DNA of 64,000 nucleotides, from NCBI GenBank assembly GCA_963920575.1, contig OY986975.1, forward strand, positions 4,141,961 to 4,205,960, written 5' to 3'. Shown in pieces: positions 43,561 to 54,760 of the stretch. The DNA is from Narthecium ossifragum (Eukaryota > Streptophyta > Magnoliopsida > Dioscoreales > Nartheciaceae). The position numbers were made by a program, and so were the translations under genes. How positions within the stretch are numbered: the stretch's first letter is position 1; every line of letters starts with the position of its first letter. Below the pieces are notes generated by a model. It did no database searches, had not been told where the DNA came from, and saw only the letters and a program-made list of their open reading frames with translations.

Positions 43561-43724
43561 AGGGCTCAAAATTTGGATCATCATTGCCCTTCTATGGCGG
43601 CAATTAGTTACTTAACAAATTTAGCCATCCAAATCACCAAGCCACTCCTCCCAGATGATCACGTTTGAATCATCATTTCACCATCATCTCCCCAAAATAT
43701 AATAAGCAATAAATCATAACCCCC
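43560..43724. other. No gene seen
   Basis: AT-rich spacer between the tandem repeat and the foldback MITE. Confidence 0.4.
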
Positions 43725-43950
43725 TGAAAAAGTTTGATTTTACATATATCCCCCTGAAAAAGTTTGATTTTACATAAACCCCCTAAAAAAGTTTGATATA
43801 ATTCACCCGAATATTCCACTCTTAAATAAAAAAAAAAGGGGCTATATGATAATAATTAAGGTTTTTAAAGTTTCTTGTGGAATTTTGATTTTTTTCAGGG
43901 GATGTATATAAAATCAAACTTTTTCCAGGGTGTATATGTAAATAACCCTT
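43725..43950. mobile_element. Foldback MITE-like element
   Basis: Left: CCCCCTGAAAAAGTTTGATTTTACATATA (read in parts), present as three direct copies at 43721, 43750 and 43780. Right: the inverse TGTATATAAAATCAAACTTTTT followed by CAGGGTGTATATG. Together they can form a hairpin over about 225 bp. No coding capacity; a TSD was not fixed. Confidence 0.65.
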
Positions 43951-43976
43951 TTTTTATAAAAATGCATTCAAAAGGT

Positions 43977-44450
43977 TGCTGGCTGCCAAGTCAATAGGCC
44001 TCCAAGCCACCATAGGATTAGCTAATCATCATCTCCCCAAATTCATAAATAGTAATAAAACAAAACTAGTAAAAACATCAATTAACCATGCATTCAAAAG
44101 TGAGTTGGTTGCCAATCAACAACCCTCCAAGCCAACAAAAGATCAACTAATCATCATCTACCCAAATTCCATAAGCAACAATAAAACAAAACTAATAAAA
44201 CCATCAATTAGCCATGCATTGAAAAGTGATCTGGTTGCCAATCAACAGCCCTCCAAGCCACTATAAGATCAACTAATCATCATCTCCCCATAATCATAAG
44301 CAGCAATAAAACATAATAAAACCAAACCATCAATTAACCATGTATTCAAAAGTGAGCTGGTTGCCAATCAACAGGCCCTCCAAGCCACCATAAGATCAGC
44401 TGATCATCATCTCCCAAAATTCATAAGCAGCAATGAAACATAAACACCAA
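43977..44450. repeat. 124-126-bp tandem repeat, four copies
   Basis: Copies start at about 43977, 44101, 44227 and 44353. Each has GGTTGCCAATCAACA, CCTCCAAGCCA, GATCAACTAATCATCATCT and an ATAAAACA stretch. Identity between copies looks like 80-90%. The ORF at 43976-44266 is a by-product. Confidence 0.9.
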
Positions 44451-44799
44451 CAAATACTACTTCACAATCAACACAAAATCGACCCAAATTCCATGTACAC
44501 AAGTTTATACATGGGATGCAATCATCATATCCCCAAAAACCACAAAGTTTAAGCTTACAAACCTACAATAGCTCATCAAGCACAAGCCAAATATTACAAC
44601 AATAGTATCCATACTTAATTGAAACGGTTACAAGTACTATATGCAACCACATAATTACATATATCTCGAAGCAAAATCATTCATCCCTCAAAGCATGTTG
44701 CGAACAAATCAAAATTAAGGATAATCCTGGTCACTAAGTAATTTCAATTCGGATGGATCTACATGCATAAAACACATAGCAAATTATGTTTATGAACGT
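44451..44799. other. AT-rich spacer, no gene seen
   Basis: No recognisable motif or open frame. Confidence 0.45.
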
Positions 44800-45132
44800 A
44801 AATCATTAAAAATGAAAGTATAGATGAGCATCAAACAGCGGGGGAGGCAATATTATCTGTTGGTAGTCATCATACCATGTAACTCCGTCCATATCAAGCA
44901 GTTCAATGATTTCACCAAGCTTATCTCACATATATGACATTTGATACGCTACTCTTGAACAATCAAAAGCCTTACCACATTCAGCATTGACGTGATCAGC
45001 TGCAGTGTCGTATCGCAGGGTGATAACGTTGGGAAATTCGCCTAAATATGTAAGCAGGGCATTCTCAGCTTCGAGACTCCATCTCATGCATCTAAGCTTT
45101 CTGATGCTTGCCGGTGACCGAATGGGGGGCAT
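44800..45132 (-). pseudogene. Possible Myb/SANT-like (Harbinger-associated) fragment
   Basis: A 68-codon minus frame (45132-44926) reads KLRCMRWSLEAENALLTYLG and is followed, after one stop, by DKLGEIIELLDMDGVTWYDD toward 44830. A tryptophan-led helix, a second helical block and a final GxxWYDD resemble the Myb/SANT-like domain that accompanies PIF/Harbinger transposases and related host proteins. The match is by shape only. Confidence 0.35.
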
Positions 45133-45299
45133 TGTTAGGGATAAAAATATATTTTGACAAATATAATGAAAAGTTCACACAATAGGTATACACTTACACG
45201 TTCATAAATTCATAAAACTAATAACCATAATATGAAGTTCATGTGACCGATAAACATAACATGAAGCTTATATAGTTACAAATTCAAACTTCATACAAC

Positions 45300-46057
45300 C
45301 TATTCAATTGTTTGGATAACCTATTTTGTTTGGATAACCTATTAAATAAAATTTCACTTATTGGGAAGCGGAACCAAGATTTGAAGAATTTGAAACAATT
45401 TAAAAGATCAAGTCTAGCGTTTGACGCTATTTTCTTAAGATAGATTTGCCCCACCTTGGTGCTTACGGAGTTGATGGCGTCTATCTCCCAGGATGAAACA
45501 ATCTCACGTGCAGAAAAAACACTTCAGTCTGCACGTACTGGCGAACCAACAATGTCAACATACTCTCTCTTTTAAAGAATGAATGAAGAAGGGTTTAGAG
45601 AAGAAAAGTATTGAATGCTATGTTGTCTAATGCATAACCCGTCTTATTTATAAGCCATCAAGGGATGCAGGCGTGACTCTTCACGGATGGATTGGAGATG
45701 CGATTCTCCTGAATGAAACACTCAAGTTCGTCGGATCGTGGGTGGGTCACGACTCATAGCTGTTAGAGCCGATAGATCTTTAGATTAGTCGCGTCCCTAG
45801 GAGATCCAACCGATTGCTAGTAGCGACTTCTCAATTTGAATGGACATGCATGTGCTTACAAGTCCCATGAATATGGGACTTTGTCGTTTCATAGGCTACT
45901 ACTTGTTGGAGCACAACAATCGTCCATATTATAATACATAATAAGATACCTAGCTCAAGTTCATCTAATTATAAGTCCATTCAAATCTGATGCAATTGAC
46001 TCCAACTTAACTCAATTTTTCATTCAAGTTTAACCAAAACATCATTTTGGTCTAACA
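45300..46057 (-). mobile_element. 3' LTR of a copia element (minus strand), approximate
   Basis: On the minus strand a polypurine tract (CATGTGGGGGAT) is followed at 46057 by TGTTAGACCAAAATGATG, a typical LTR start. A TATA-like TTATTTATAAG lies near 45645. The lower boundary is not fixed. Confidence 0.55.
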
Positions 46058-46628
46058 ATCCCCCACATGAATGGAAACTTGGCTTAATGAATGCAAATGA
46101 AATGCTAACACAGTAAATTGAGTACATCTTGGAAAAATCCTGCATCGAGATAGGTAGCTTTTGGCCTTGAACCTTCTCTAGTGAAATCTATCGGATTTAC
46201 CGACAAAATAGTGAACATGATTTCTTGAACTATTCTAATGTTTGAGTAAATCGGATTGAATAGAAGTCACACGGTATCTTTCCTAACACAATTGATTCTA
46301 CAGTTGTGTTCATTTTGCCCCTGAACAGTTCCTGGTTTTCATGAGTGCTTTAGACAATTTAGTCTTATAATTCTCATAGAAGTGGCCCCTTCACACTCAT
46401 ATAGGTGACTCTTATTAAGAATATCCTGCTATATCCCACTTGAAGTTTCAAGATATAAGAGATCATTAAAAGCAAAGATTATCCTATAAACGCTACAGGC
46501 AGCACTAATTTATCATTGGAATGGGTTGGAGATTTTATCTCCCTAGTGCTTCTCTAGAGTTAGTCATAATTCGGTTGTCTCTTTAAACCTAGATCTTGGG
46601 ATCTCCAGTCAAATAGGTTGGGATGCCA
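46058..46628 (-). other. 3' untranslated part of the copia element
   Basis: Sequence between the RNase H end and the LTR. No frame of note. Confidence 0.45.
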
Positions 46629-47004
46629 TTATGATGACTCTTTGGTTATAGGCTTTAGGCCCATTCCCCTCGATGTGCAATTCACTTGCTCTCTTGTTAG
46701 ACCTTTTGTAAGCGGATCCGCAAGGTTCTCTTTTGACCTTATATAATTAATGGAGATAATTCCATTTGAGAGCAATTGCATTACGGTATTATGTCTATGA
46801 CGAATATGTCGAGACTTAACATTATACATGTTACTCTGTGCCCTTCCTATAGCTGATTGGCTATCACAATGTATACAAATTGCTGGTACAGGTTTTGGCC
46901 ATATTGGAATATCTTCTAGAAAATGACGAAGCCATTCAGCCTCTTCTCCTGCTTTATCTAAAGCAATGAATTCCCATTCCATCGTGGATCTAGCAATACA
47001 TGTT
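46629..47004 (-). pseudogene. Copia RNase H C-terminus
   Basis: The minus frame reads KQTCIARSTMEWEFIALDKA, AEWLRHFLEDIPIW, IHCDSQSAIGRAQSNMYN, SRHIRHRHNTVMQLL and ENLADPLTKGLTREQV, the standard final blocks of copia RNase H. The first ~20 codons of the open frame (47072-47005) are not copia and come from the adjoining element. Everything upstream in this copy is missing. Confidence 0.85.
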
Positions 47005-47860
47005 TGCTTAGTGCACGTTTGGTTGCTCGAATCGCTGTTGCACCCTGATCGTGGGATGCATGCATCAGCCATCTAATGATGGTGTTTGGTTTTCCTTTGG
47101 GACCATCTGATGCAACCTGATTCAATTTAAGCTAGAAGGGAGGATCCAACGACTAAGAACCCGCCGGAGTAGGATCGGTGGAAAGGGGACATAGCAGGAG
47201 CTCGGGACCAAAGAAGGAGGGGTCGTGGGACGCCGGGGAGTCGATCCACCGGATCGGATCAAGCCATTGGGTTGCGTAGGCACTGGATCCGAAAGGGGGC
47301 GACGGCGGTGCTTTGGAGGGGACAAAGACGAGAGCAATGGAGGGAGGGGGTCGGAGGATCTCGCCTGGGAACGGCCGGAGAAGGGTCGCCGATCGATGAG
47401 ACGACCAGATTTGGAACTGGACGGGGTTGGGAAGGCCAGAGGTGGAGTCCTCACTGGAGTGGGTTCACCGGTGAAGAGCTTGGGAGATGCCGGGGAACTG
47501 GGAAAGATGGCGTCGTTGATGAAGGGTAAGTGACGGGTTCTGATGGGTGCTAGAACTCGGGGTTGCGGTCTAGCGTGGGTGGGTTCCGATGGAGGACGAT
47601 GATGTCGAGGACGAGTTCCGATGAAGGACAACGAACTCGATGATGGGTTCTGATGGAGGACGACGAGCACGGGGACAGGTTCCGATGGAGGACGATTTCC
47701 GATGGAGGATGACAAGCTCGCGCGAGGGTACATCGTACGAAACGACCATTTTGAGGGTTGAATGCATCGTCGGATGCATGTTTTGTGCGACGCAGGAGCG
47801 AACCAAACATGTGATCGCTATATCAGGGTGCATCGATACACCCTAACCAAACAACCCCAT
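47005..47860. mobile_element. Putative DNA transposon with GTTTGGTT...GCACCCTGAT inverted ends
   Basis: Left end CACGTTTGGTTGCTCGAATCGC followed by TTGCACCCTGATCG. Right end, reverse complemented: GGTTGTTTGGTTAGGGTG followed by GATGCACCCTGATATA. A second left-type copy stands at 47080-47130. The GC-rich interior has a GGTTCCGATGGAGGACGA-type repeat (47578-47720). The octamer CTAATGAT occurs left (47076-47083) and right (about 47868) but does not coincide with both ends, so the TSD is unresolved. It separates a minus copia fragment from a plus copia fragment. Confidence 0.45.
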
Positions 47861-48454
47861 AATTCCTAATGATAAATCAAAGGATGTAGTAGATGAGACT
47901 GAAAATGAAGTTGATGAAGTCATGATGTCGCTCAAATGTGTCACGCACAGCGGTCGCGGTGCAGCACAGCATAAGAGAGGCCGAACCCACAGAGAGACAA
48001 GCAGGAAAGATCCAAAAACACAGATAACAATATATGGAAAACAATCAAGAGCGTAAAAGTTAAGAAAATAGATCAAAGATGTAATGATAAGATAAAGTTA
48101 ACGAAAGAAATCAAGATTTGAATGAGGCTAGGCTTCAGGAATCACTTCACTCGGATTTAGGTTCTTCTCTTCTCAATGGTTCATATGATACTCAGTTAAG
48201 GGATTCACATCCCAATCACCTTAACCGGAAGATATAGAATTATGAATCTGATAAAATATAAATGTCTCTTTCTATGGTTGGTTCTTCTCGTTGTAACCCT
48301 AACTCCGTCCTACCAGATCCTAAGAATACACGATACCGGCTGTCACTACAGGCAACGCGCAGCTAAAGTTCATCGGGACAAAGCCCTAACTCTATCTAAC
48401 CAGATCTCTAAGAATACACAATACCAACTCTCACAATCGACAATGCATAGCAAA

Positions 48455-48560
48455 GATTCCTCGGGATAGAGCCCCAACCTTGTCTTACAAGATCCCTAAG
48501 AATACACAATACCAGCTGTCACTACGGGCAATGCATAGCAAAGGTCTCGTGAGACTCGGT
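48455..48560. repeat. Partial internal duplication in solo LTR copy 2
   Basis: The module AAGAATACACAATACCA…CAATGCATAGCAAAG occurs twice here (from about 48410 and 48490), against once in copy 1 near 9625-9668. Confidence 0.7.
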
Positions 48561-48958
48561 AGGAGAATCAAAAGAGATAACTATGGGATTATAAGATCAT
48601 GAAAGAAGTATGACTGGATTCATAATATTAATCATCCACATAGAAATCTATAATCTGAAAATAGTCTTTGAAGATCCAATACATAGAAAAGAGTTTAACA
48701 ATAAAGATTAAAACTATGAACCATTGTTGGAGAAGAAGCCCTAGTCCTCGCTAAATCATCCATCCGCCATGCCCGCGGATTATTCGACCATCGATGGAGA
48801 TGTCTTCATCTTCTTCCCTTGGAAAACGTCCAGAAAAGAGCCTCCAAAAACGTCCAAGAAGTCCCTTTGATTAACCCTAAGTTTCCTATTTATAGCTCCA
48901 AAGTCTCTCCATCCTCGGATTAGATCTAAACCGTTGATTTTTTTCACTGGGAAAGTCG

Positions 48959-49173
48959 GATCGATCGGACTATGGTTGTCGGATCAATCCATTGCGTAAA
49001 AATCCTTAATTTCTGGCTTCACCCGAGTCCGATCGATCGGACTTTAGGTGTCGGATCGATCGGACTCAGTAGGATGGATGGAGGGATCGATCGGACTATG
49101 TACAGCTGAAAAATATACGCTCTATCAGGTTTCTGCATAGTCGGATCGATCGGACTCTAGGTGTCGGATCGAT
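48959..49173. repeat. GATCGATCGG palindrome island in family B solo LTR copy 2
   Basis: Six GATCGATC octamers within AGTCCGATCGATCGGACT-type arms (an 18-bp perfect palindrome when complete). Copy 1 of the same family holds AAAGGATCGATCCTTT-type arms at the equivalent place, 341 bp from the end against 365 here. Confidence 0.85.
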
Positions 49174-50860
49174 CGGACTTTCCAGCGTATTTACTGTTTT
49201 GTCATCCAGACTGCACCATTGGTACTAAAATTGCCGTAACTTCCTCTAGGAAACTCGGAATCGCAAACCGTAAAATTTTCCAGAATTTAGACTTCAAGAG
49301 CTTTCCAACCATATATGACACATCATCTGGTTTTTCATGAGCAGGTACAGTTTAATTTTTGAAGTTGATCCATATACTCTTTTCAGCTTCTTTTAGCCCC
49401 AATTTCCTGCATTTTTCAAACAACTATGTGAAGCATATAAAAGTATAAAAATAGTGCTAAAGAAGTTGATTAAGGGTGAAGATATAGCAATTGAGATGGT
49501 TATAAGGTTGTTCAGAGTGCACTTTTATGCACTCATCAAGTCAATGATCGATTTGAGGAATCACTTAAAATTACTCCTAATGATCAATATCATGACTTGC
49601 TCAAAGATTGGAAATATACTTCTTTACATCTAAAGGAGTTGATCATAGATGAACCATCAAAAGGAATTCAAACTATATCAGCTTTGAATATTTGTGCCAA
49701 TCTAGCCTTCCTATCTCAAATTAAGCCCAAAACTATTGAGGAAGGACTTGAAGATGATCACTGGATTTTAGCTATGCAAGAATAACTAAATCAATTTGAA
49801 AGGAATGTGGTTTGGAATTTATTCCCAAGACATAGTGATCACCCTGTTATTGGAACTAAATGGGTGTTTAGAAACAAAATGGATGAATCAGGGACAATCA
49901 CTAGAAATAAAGCTAAACTTTTTGCAAAATGTTTCAATCAACAAGAAAGAATTGATTTCGATAAAACATTTGCACCGGTAGCTAGACTTAAGGCAAAAAG
50001 ACTATTTCTAGCTTTTGCATCTTACAAAGATTTCAAGTTATATCAAATGGATGCTAAAAGTGTTTTCTTGATGGTTTCTTGAGGAACGAAGTATATGTTG
50101 AACAACCCCCCGGCTTTGAGGATCATAAATTAGGGGATCATGTATTCAAGCTCACTAAAGCCTTGTATGGATTGAAACAAGCTCCTAGAGCTTGGTATGA
50201 AAGGCTTAGCAAATTCTTGATGGACAATGATTTTTGTAGAGGAAAAATTGATGCTACTCTATCTACAAAATCAAAAGGAAAAGATTTACTTTTGGTTCAA
50301 ATTTATATTGATAATATCATTTTTAGTTCTACAAATGAAAAACTATGTGAAGAATTTGCCTCATATATGCAAAGTGAATTTGAGATGAGTTTAATGGGTG
50401 AGTTTAATTATTTTCTTGTTTTACAAATTATGCAAACTCGAGGAGGAATTTTTATTAGTTAAGCCAAATACATTAGAGACCTATTCAAGAAGTATAACAT
50501 GATCCAATCTAAACCCTTCGAAACCCACATGAGTACAACAATCAAATTGGATAAGAATGAAGATGGGAAACCCGTTGATCAAACACTTTATAGAGGGATT
50601 ATTGGCTTTTTACTCTATTTGACCGCTAGAGGGCATCATGTTGAGTGTTTGCCTTTGTGCTAAATTTCAATCTTCTCCTAAAGAATCACATTTGGTTGCG
50701 GTTAAGAAGATTTTTAGATATCTAATGGGAACCCAAAACTATGGTTTGATCTAATTGGCTACTCCGGTGCGGATTTTGCCGGATGTAGACTTGGTAGGGA
50801 AAACACAAGTGGAACATGTCATTTCCTTGGTCATACACTTGTTTCTTAGTTCTCCAAGAA

Positions 50861-51250
50861 GCAAAACTCGGTTGCTTTATCTACCGCCAAGGTAGTTGTT
50901 GTGCATAATTACTTTGGATGAAAATGTAATTATTGGATTACAACATTCATGTAGGTAAATTACCCATAATGTGGGACAATATTAGTGCCATTAACCTATC
51001 TAAGAACTCTATCCAATATTTTAGGACAAAACACATTGCCATTAGCCTATCCAAGCAAAACCCAGTTGTTTTATCCACCACCGAAGCGAAATACATTGTG
51101 GCGAGTAGTTGTTGTGCACAATTACTTTGGATGAAAATGCAATTATTGGATTACAACATTCATGTAGGTAAACTACCCATATTGTGTGACATTACTAGTG
51201 CCATTAACTTATCCAAGAACTGTATCTAACATTTTAAGAAAAAACACATT
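50861..51250 (+). repeat. ~194-bp tandem duplication within copia RNase H
   Basis: GCAAAACTCGGTTGCTTTATC (in part) starts at 50861 and GCAAAACCCAGTTGTTTTATC (in part) at 51055. Both lead to TAGTTGTTGTGCA, TGGATTACAACATTCATGTAGG and CATTAACCTATC or CATTAACTTATC. The first copy has an ~18-bp deletion. Confidence 0.88.
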
Positions 51251-51345
51251 GAGATTCGTCACCAATTCCTTTGTGATCATACATAAAAGAGAGACATTAC
51301 ACTTGAATTGATTGGCACCAATTTTCAAATTACGGATATAATTAC

Positions 51346-51984
51346 CAAATCTTTAAGTGAGGACATGTTTTCTTATCTAATAAGGGAGCTTGGGATGTCA
51401 AATAGATGTCCAAAATGATTGAGCTAAAGGAAAAAGGCATGGCCACTTCTCTATGCCTTATTTTATCTTTTGTACAACTTGGGTGCCAAATTTTGAATTG
51501 ATGTGTAAATTCAATGTTTGATGACATGCTTTGATTCATAATATTCATTTACGTATGTGCACAAATTTTCATGGCTTTTCGGTTTTAAAATGATTTTAGT
51601 TTGATTTCTAAATGTCTTTTTGAAATTTGATAGCTTACAATGATCCTAACCTTTTTTTTTCCCCTCCTATATTTCTTTTTGATGATATCAAAGGGAGAGA
51701 AATATTTTGATGCGAAAGATCGAGCTTTAACTACATTGTATTGTTTTGTTTTATCATTTTGAAGCTTTATAATTGGCATGTACTTGAAACATTTGGATGT
51801 TTCATGAAAAATACTTATTTTTGGTTTCAAATGGCTTATATTTCTCATGGTTGAAAAGTTTCTTTTATGAATTGAATGATATGTATCAATATAATTGATG
51901 GTTGTATGAAAGCTGATTCAATGCTTAAATGTATTTTAGGAACACCATATATAAGAATTGGATTGAATAAACATCGAAATTACA
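51346..51984 (+). other. Copia 3' untranslated remnant
   Basis: Downstream of RNase H, AT-rich, with a polypurine tract at about 51688 (CAAAGGGAGAGAAA), after which a 3' LTR would begin. TTTTGATGCGAAAGATCG follows, but no LTR equal to 14429-15443 is seen. Confidence 0.4.
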
Positions 51985-52815
51985 ATGAATTTCACTAACG
52001 TTTTCCAAAACTTTATTTCGACACAGTTTCTGAAAAAACTCATAAACATTCATATAAAAATCAAAAAAATATGAAATCAATGGGATCTGGAAGTAGACTT
52101 AAAGATCTACAACTTTGATGTTGATGATCAGATGAGATCATGCATGTGTAAGTCAGAAATCAAGTTAGCACATGGTTGTTTCAGTTAGAACAGAAATCCA
52201 GAAAATGAGAGAGAAAAGATGCATAAATCCGGTATAAATCCAAATCAAATCATTGCAAACTTCAATCAGTTATTAGTAAACCCTAGGAGGATCATCTAGC
52301 ATGAAGAAATCGAAGGATTAATGATTAAAACACTTAATTACACCAAAACACATGCTTAAGTCAAGAACACCTATCTTAATACGCTAAACAACCCAATCCC
52401 TCTTTAATCCGCCCTAAACCGAGGTCGATGGTCAGGAGTCGTCCGAATTCCACTATTCGCGCGCGATGGGAGGAGGAAGAAAGAGCTTGGGAGGGTAGAA
52501 AGGAAAAAAAAAAGGAAAGGGGTATATATATTAAATTATTTTTTATCCTGCCCATCCATTTGATCTTTCCCGATCGAGCTCCGATCTTCCAATCGAGAGC
52601 GCCCCTAAACACTTAATCAATCACATACATCAATTCAAGGCCATGTGTATACTACGCGAGTGTGAAACCCAACTTCATAAGTGCAGATTACCAAAATACC
52701 CTTGGAGCTGCAACGATCAAAGCGATCGCTGAATAAGGCCAATCGGGCCAAAACCAACCAAGCCAAGCCCTCGACCTAACGTGGTCGGATTATATTGAAG
52801 GTATGGGTGCTCACA
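51985..52815 (+). mobile_element. Family C-like LTR, 3' part
   Basis: Carries LTR-type sequence ending GGTGCTCACA at 52815, with the shared late block GTGCAGATTACCAAAATACCC and GATCAAAGCGATCGCTGAA. A TATA-like GGGGTATATATATT is at 52520. The start of the LTR was not found. Confidence 0.6.
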
Positions 52816-53199
52816 ACCTATCACCCTTAAAGGAATTTTTTCCCGAAATTCGGTAAGGGTAGGGCCGAAAACATAGCACAGAAACAAGCACACCTACACA
52901 AGACAAAGAGGGGTTAGCAAGCCCACAAGCTAAGCAACCATGCAAGGCACCGGGTATCAACGCCCGCAACAGCAGTCACCGAGCACCAACGCCCGCACAA
53001 CACCAGGCACGAACGCCCGCATGGCCACACAACGCAAGAGATACGCCCCGGGGTTAGAACCAGTTGGGACACTCTGCACCTGCGCTCCCAGCTCGCCCAA
53101 GTCACCCCCTACACCTCTGCACTTCCAGAGGAACAACACCGACAAAACCGTCGTGTCACATAAGAGTGGCATGTCCTGCCAAGATTCTGAACTGGTTGC
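52816..53199. other. Sequence after the LTR end, no gene seen
   Basis: Includes AACGCCCGCAACAGCAG / AACGCCCGCACAACACC / AACGCCCGCATGG, a short ~30-bp tandem motif at 52967-53030. ORFs here are not recognised. Confidence 0.45.
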
Positions 53200-53575
53200 T
53201 CTCTTGTGCAATACCGTCTCACTCACGTCGGGAAGGAAGAGGAGAAGGAGAATCGCGAGAATGGGGGAGAAGGAAACAAGAAGAAGAGGAAAAAGGGAAA
53301 GAAGAACAGCGGGGTTTATATAAAGTTTCGCGTCGACCTGCTACAGGGACGATCGATCGACCTCAGGGCTGAGAGTTGTACATCATTCAAAGGGGATCGT
53401 GTGTGCACCACGCATGTGTGAAACTGACGCGACAATGTGTAATTTTCCAAATTGCCCTTGGGGTCCTAAGATAGCAATGCGATCACCCAATCGTGCTCGA
53501 CGCAAAACAAACCCAACCGAACTCGTGGGCCTGACCTACGTGATCGAACCAGATATAGAGGCACAGGTCCTCACA
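53200..53575 (+). mobile_element. Family C-like LTR 3' end fragment
   Basis: Purine-rich GGAAGGAAGAGGAGAAGGAG, a TATATAAAG box (53317), GACGATCGATCGACC, then GTGTAATTTTCCAAATTGCCC and the terminal CAGGTCCTCACA at 53575. It abuts family A LTR sequence (CTTTCAACCTAGGAG), indicating insertion into the family A LTR. Confidence 0.65.
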
Positions 53576-53846
53576 CTTTCAACCTAGGAGTAGCATAGCC
53601 TTACTCTACATAGGAGTAGGAGTAGCCATTAATCTACCTAGGAGTAGTAGTCTTCAATCTCCCATAGGAGTAGCTGTAGCCATAACATAGACTTAGATTT
53701 AGAACTTCCAAAAAGTCCTCTTAATTGAGGCACAACAGAACCCATCATCCTTCTGATTTTCTCTACGGTTGGCACACCTCACGTACTAGTGACCATACGC
53801 CCATCCTGGGCGCACATATGTTTTTGTTCTCTTTTTTCAGGGAACA
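53576..53846 (+). mobile_element. 5' LTR (truncated) of family A copy 2
   Basis: Shares with the solo LTR at 34382-35435 the blocks CATAGGAGTAGGAGTAGCC, AGACTTAGATTTAGAACTT and GGCACACCTCACGTACTAG, and ends CAGGGAACA. Confidence 0.8.
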
Positions 53847-53869
53847 AGTTTTGACGACCACAGTCGGAG

Positions 53870-54760
53870 GCCAAAAATGACACTTAAGTCCACTATCGTC
53901 GATCCACAGGATCGATATCACCCAGACAATCAACAGCCCAATCAAAACCCGTGAGGTTCATCCTCGACAGCTGACAAACATGAAGGGGATCCTGGGCAGA
54001 GTAAGAGCCCAGAAACCCTCGCTGAGTTAAGGAAATCCATAGATGAACTAGGGGACATAATTAAGGAGCGTCTAAACCGGGTAGTCGACACCCTCACGGC
54101 AACCAGGGTAGTCAAATTTTAAGCAGCCCGCTTGGACGCTCGAGAGTTGATGTCTCAGGGAGTATGAGAGGTCACGACTACGCAGAAACACCCCTCCGAC
54201 CAAATCTCCCAAGCCATAACCATAACAGAGTCGCTCGTCCCGAAGGAGCCACAACACTCTATGGATGAGATGGTGGTTAAGCCCCTCCTAGAAGAGCACA
54301 ACAACGACAAGCAGAGGTTGACATCTGAGCTTAGACAATTCATCATCATGGAAGCAAATCCAAAACATGTGATGGATCCACTTGAGCTCGAGGGCGGCAG
54401 ACCGAGGGTGAATACATCGACGACATTAATGACAATGGCATCGACGACGTCTGAGATGGCAGCACCATCGACGACGATGACAACGGCGGCAGGCATCGAG
54501 AACTTCAACGACAGTGGCGTCATCAATGACAACAACGGTGTCATCAATGACGACAACGGCGGCATCGATGAGGACGATGACGACATCGACGACACTAAGG
54601 ACTACGTCGACTTTGAGTGCACCTGCATCGTCCCAATGGCTAACCCAATGGTACGAAGTTTCCATTTGACCTGGGAGGGCAAGCTTTGGTCATCGTACCA
54701 CACCAAGCCAGTAGCCAGTGACATCACCCCTCACCATCCCATACCCTAGCGCGTTCTTGA
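53870..54760 (+). pseudogene. Family A gag-like protein, frameshifted
   Basis: Out-of-frame pieces match the ORF at 20805-21563: the opening region near 53875, LRKSIDELGDIIKE-like near 54030, the QKHPSDQISQAITI-like block near 54190, and an aspartate/asparagine-rich part (NFNDSGVINDNNGVINDDNG) at 54510-54570. The 54261-54749 frame is only partly in the original frame. The short G run near 54678 replaces the 22-base run of the other copy. Confidence 0.6.

Larger units (their letters stand above)
47923..49538 (+). mobile_element. Solo LTR, family B copy 2 (TSD AGTCA)
   Basis: Begins TGATGTCGCTC and ends CACTCATCA, 1616 bp, flanked by perfect AGTCA copies (47918-47922 and 49539-49543). Alignable end to end with the solo LTR at 9139-10733 except for the GATCGATC island and a ~90-bp extra stretch near 48460-48550 that repeats GATCCCTAAGAATACACAATACC. 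It interrupts the copia pol frame, which is restored on removal. Confidence 0.95.
47862..51345 (+). pseudogene. SIRE-like copia pol (RT-RNase H), interrupted and decayed
   Basis: The frame begins DKSKDVVDETENEVDEV, is split at 47922 by a solo LTR, and resumes NDRFEESLKITPNDQYHDLL. RT follows: FPRHSDHPVIGTKWVFRNKM, FDKTFAPVARL, YGLKQAPRAWYERLSKFL, with the catalytic motif read as YIDNIIFSS (second Asp changed to Asn). RNase H follows with frame changes (GCRLGRENTSGTC, LSTTEAKYIVAS). Its last blocks are partly duplicated. A shift after SVFLMVS (50080) and others show that it is inactive. The polypurine stretch TCAAAGGGAGAGA lies at about 51688. It belongs to the same lineage as the gag at 15508, but 31 kb separate them and a common origin is unproven. 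Confidence 0.87.

Noticed and set aside
47076..47876. CTAATGAT as an 8-bp TSD for the element at 47005-47860
   Set aside because: The octamer does not abut both inverted ends and the two flanks are copia fragments of opposite orientation, so it is probably coincidence.
14429..51345. One giant SIRE element joining the gag at 15508 and the pol at 47862
   Set aside because: A host resistance-gene relic, the Ninja/AFP gene and several elements lie between them; no evidence that the two halves came from one insertion.
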